Source: Opitutales bacterium (lineage in GTDB: Bacteria > Verrucomicrobiota > Verrucomicrobiia > Opitutales > UBA953). Taken from it: DNA of 35,910 nt. The stretch lies in assembly GCA_024697185.1 (NCBI GenBank), contig JAILGB010000004.1:1-35910 (forward strand), read 5' to 3'. The notes under the pieces were generated by a model. It was not told where the DNA came from. It ran no database searches and worked only from the letters and a program-made list of their open reading frames with translations. The position numbers were made by a program, and so were the translations under genes. Positions 33,870-35,910 of the stretch are shown piece by piece. Each line of letters starts with the position of its first letter. Position 1 is the first letter of the stretch.

Positions 33870-34847
33870 CTAATCCGCGGCAATATCGAGAACAACACGA
33901 AATCCAATTGTAAAAAACGGAATTTCCGAAATCGAAAAATCGATTTTAGAAACCCGACAATATTCCTCGTTTTGAGAATAATTTCCTCCTCTAACAATAT
34001 TCATATACAAATTTCCGTTTCTTAGTGCTTTATCCCATTTCTCCAAATTATAACTCCCCGCCTTAAACATGGAACGAATATCAGAATCTAACTTTTTTAT
34101 TTCTTTATCGCTCATCGATACAGAAGCAAGCCTTCGATCGGAACACCACTCTGACACATTACCTTGCATATCATAAATTCCCCAACTATTCGGTTCTTTT
34201 AACCCGACAGCGTGATGGCTCCCAGAAGAGTTTTCACTAAACCAAGCAACAGTTTTCAAATAATTAAGGGTTTCGCCACCTCCAAAACGCCTATTCGTTC
34301 GCTCTCCCGCTCGACATGCATATTCCCATTCTTCAGAAGTCGGCAGCCTATATTTCTCATCACTTTTTATAATTCCCTTTTCTCTGGCTGCTATTGTCAA
34401 TTTCTTACAAAATTCTTCTGCATCACTATAGTGAACGCAAGTTACAGGCATATTGGGGCTTTCATCATTATATAGCGAAAAATCAAAACCCATAACCGAT
34501 GCAAATTCTTTATGAGTAATCTCATATTTCCCAATTGAAAATCCCCGCGGAGTCTCAACCATCTCAGGAAAAGAAATTATAGGATCCGGAGCTGAAATCA
34601 ACTTGGAAGAAGAGAGATGCTCCGGTATCGAAAACACACCGATGATAGAACATATTACGCTTATTGAAATAAAAATAAGACCCAATCTATTAATTTCTTT
34701 TATTTCATTTTTTTGAGAAAAATCCAATTTTATCGTAAAGTCCTTACCGCAATTAAGACAAGTTGTAATATCACCATCCTTTGCAGAAAGTTCACTTTCT
34801 AAATACGAATAATGTGTTCCGCAATGCGGACAAGTAAATTTAAGCAT
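33870..34847 (-). CDS. Zinc-ribbon membrane protein with FGE/SUMF1-like domain
   Basis: About 325 residues from the ATG at 34847; the frame is open to 34919, but this start lines up with the neighbouring paralogue. Residues 1-37 are a zinc ribbon (Cys6, Cys9, Cys30, Cys33). Residues about 53-73 are one membrane helix. Residues about 95-323 are an FGE-sulfatase domain: GKYEITHKEF, NMPVTCVHYSDAEEFCKKL, YRLPTSEEWEYACRAGE, WGIYDMQGNVSEWCSD, VRGGNYSQNEEYC and IGFRVV. In genuine formylglycine-generating enzymes the RGGSxLCxxxYC motif has two copper-binding Cys; here the first is Gln and only the second remains, so that activity is unlikely. A binding or scaffold role is possible. Confidence 0.83.
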   Translation of the reverse strand: MLKFTCPHCGTHYSYLESELSAKDGDITTCLNCGKDFTIKLDFSQKNEIKEINRLGLIFISISVICSIIGVFSIPEHLSSSKLISAPDPIISFPEMVETPRGFSIGKYEITHKEFASVMGFDFSLYNDESPNMPVTCVHYSDAEEFCKKLTIAAREKGIIKSDEKYRLPTSEEWEYACRAGERTNRRFGGGETLNYLKTVAWFSENSSGSHHAVGLKEPNSWGIYDMQGNVSEWCSDRRLASVSMSDKEIKKLDSDIRSMFKAGSYNLEKWDKALRNGNLYMNIVRGGNYSQNEEYCRVSKIDFSISEIPFFTIGFRVVLDIAAD

Positions 34848-35277
34848 TCCTAAACCTTTACTTTTTTGACATATGCTCAAGCATCGCACCAATCGCCCAC
34901 GGGATAGCCATCGATCCAAAAATAGTGGGAATCCACGAACAAAATATTATGAGAAGTACACCAACATTAACCTCTCTCTTGACATAATGAACATAAACAA
35001 CTGCCACAAAAATATAAAAAATTGTAGCAACCCAAAATCCTAAATATGAAATTATATAAAAAAACTTCGGGAGCAACTTTGGAATTCGCAAACCTAAATC
35101 ATTCGATGGCGATTTTATTGTTTTAAGAACAGGAGAAGGAGCTTTCGGAGTTTGAAGTCGTATCACAAAGTCTTTTCCACAATTAAGACAAGTTGTAATA
35201 TCTCCATCCTTTACAGAAAGTTCACTTTCTGAGTAAGAATATCGTTTTTTACAATGCGGGCAAATAAAATTAAGCAT
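34739..35277 (-). repeat. Pair of ~109-bp direct repeats coding for the zinc ribbons
   Basis: The stretch 34739-34847 aligns without gaps to 35169-35277, at an offset of exactly 430 bp, ending at the start codon in both cases. Identity is highest around AATTAAGACAAGTTGTAATA. It is a duplicated 5' gene end, giving two proteins with the same N-terminal zinc ribbon and different C-terminal parts. Confidence 0.85.
34858..35277 (-). CDS. Zinc-ribbon protein with membrane segments
   Basis: A 139-residue protein. Residues 1-38 are a zinc ribbon (CPHC and CLNCG) almost identical to that of the next gene, resembling MJ0042-type finger-like domains. After a Pro/Ser-rich linker, residues about 70-132 hold two or three hydrophobic segments (FYIISYLGFWVATIFYIFVA and GVLLIIFCSWIPTIFGSMAI). 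It is upstream of the FGE-domain gene with a 10-bp gap and appears to be first in the unit. Function unknown. Confidence 0.75.
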   Translation of the reverse strand: MLNFICPHCKKRYSYSESELSVKDGDITTCLNCGKDFVIRLQTPKAPSPVLKTIKSPSNDLGLRIPKLLPKFFYIISYLGFWVATIFYIFVAVVYVHYVKREVNVGVLLIIFCSWIPTIFGSMAIPWAIGAMLEHMSKK

Positions 35278-35910
35278 AAATTATGGCAGGTTAAAATTTA
35301 CGCTTATTCTAAAATCAAAAAAAAAAAAAACGCAATATTATTTTTACACCAATAATATATCATTGCTTTTTCATTTGTTAATTTAATTACTTGCATTTAT
35401 ATTTTTTAGTATCTTGTTTAAGTAACTTAATTTCTCCTTTTCATTTATAATTGAGTTTAGTTTTTGTTTTATAAACAAAACAAATTCGCCTGAATTTTAT
35501 CAAACAGGCTCGTGTGAAAACGATGTCAGAGCATACAACGACGGCAAAAATCCGCCACAATCTTTATGCCCCGATCGACGATTAGGCAACATCATCTGTC
35601 AGCATCGCGGAGTCATAAAAACGACAAAAAAGTAATCATTTTGTCCAAGAACGCAGAAACAGAGAAAATCAACCATTTCTTCTTTGACAACTGCTCCCCG
35701 AGGGGGAGCAAATTCTACGGCCTTGCTACTTAAAAGACACAATCCGTAGGAATACTGAAAAATCGTCTTTAAGCGTCATATGACAAAGTTCTCTCAACTT
35801 ATATCACGTTTGCAAATTGCATTATAACATTTCTCGTTGCTATCTCCGCCTTAATAAAAACTTAAAGCATCTGCAAATAGACAATTTTAACAATCGTTTC
35901 AAAAACTATC
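35278..35910. other. AT-rich stretch without a recognisable gene
   Basis: This 633-bp end of the window has no open frame above about 60 codons that I can support. The first part is very AT-rich with a run of 14 A (35317-35330). A perfect 7-bp hairpin, GCTCCCC-GAG-GGGGAGC, lies at 35693-35709 without a T run. No GGGAACG word, tRNA or repeat array was found. Confidence 0.6.
35306..35335 (-). promoter_or_regulatory. Possible promoter of the zinc-ribbon/FGE gene unit
   Basis: On the minus strand TTGCGT (35335-35330), an 18-bp spacer made mostly of a T tract, and TAGAAT (35311-35306) lie 29 bp before the start codon at 35277. The match is moderate, and AT-rich DNA gives such matches easily. Confidence 0.35.

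Noticed and set aside
34848-34919. Longer start of the FGE-domain gene
   Set aside because: The ATG at 34847 starts the zinc ribbon exactly where the paralogous gene starts. The extra part is the end of the upstream gene read in another frame.
35693-35709. Intrinsic terminator at the GC-rich hairpin
   Set aside because: There is no T run on either side and no gene ends nearby.

Overview
The window looks like a piece of a Gram-negative chromosome of about 50% GC, most likely from the Verrucomicrobiota (an Opitutales-like lineage). The placement rests on weak or absent Shine-Dalgarno sequences before most genes, a large autotransporter, a pseudopilin cassette, a SecA tail without the usual zinc motif, and an FGE-domain gene of the kind common in PVC bacteria. 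It is an inference; no rRNA gene is present.

Layout. 1-1069: 3' part of a tandem-repeat gene running into gpx (minus), then tRNA-Gly(CCC). 1625-7261: a subtilisin/P-domain autotransporter of 1878 aa. 7389-11388: four pseudopilin genes and a glycosyltransferase. 11315-19889 (minus): nuoF, recN, tgt, secA and mutY. 19994-22662 (plus): lipoprotein, prs, porin. 22738-24579 (minus): a conserved hypothetical gene and crcB, then tRNA-Arg(CCG). 24865-26412 (plus): ychF and aroQ. 26482-33296 (minus): a complete tryptophan operon, promoter-trpL-attenuator-trpE-trpGD-trpCF-trpB-trpA, with the gene fusions, gene order and leader-peptide control known from enteric bacteria. 33417-35277 (minus): three AT-rich genes (membrane protein, zinc ribbon plus FGE domain, zinc ribbon plus membrane segments). 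The last 630 bp have no recognisable gene.

The most striking signal is a short word, GGGAACG (usually within GCGGGAACG), and its complement CGTTCCC. By hand count there are about 145 exact copies between 715 and 32970 (about 77 on plus and 68 on minus), roughly one per 220 bp, where chance predicts about four. It occurs in every reading frame, on both strands, inside genes and between them. In three places two inverted copies form the perfect 14-15 bp stem of an intrinsic terminator. It is absent from the first 714 bp and the last 2.9 kb. This pattern resembles the DNA uptake sequences of Neisseriaceae and Pasteurellaceae.

The second notable system is the trp operon. The leader at 33191-33259 encodes 22 residues with tandem Trp codons, followed by mutually exclusive hairpins ending in a terminator, so a full ribosome-mediated attenuator can be read from the sequence. 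The enzymes strongly resemble the enteric ones, suggesting acquisition of the whole operon with its control region, although its genes are now saturated with the GGGAACG word.
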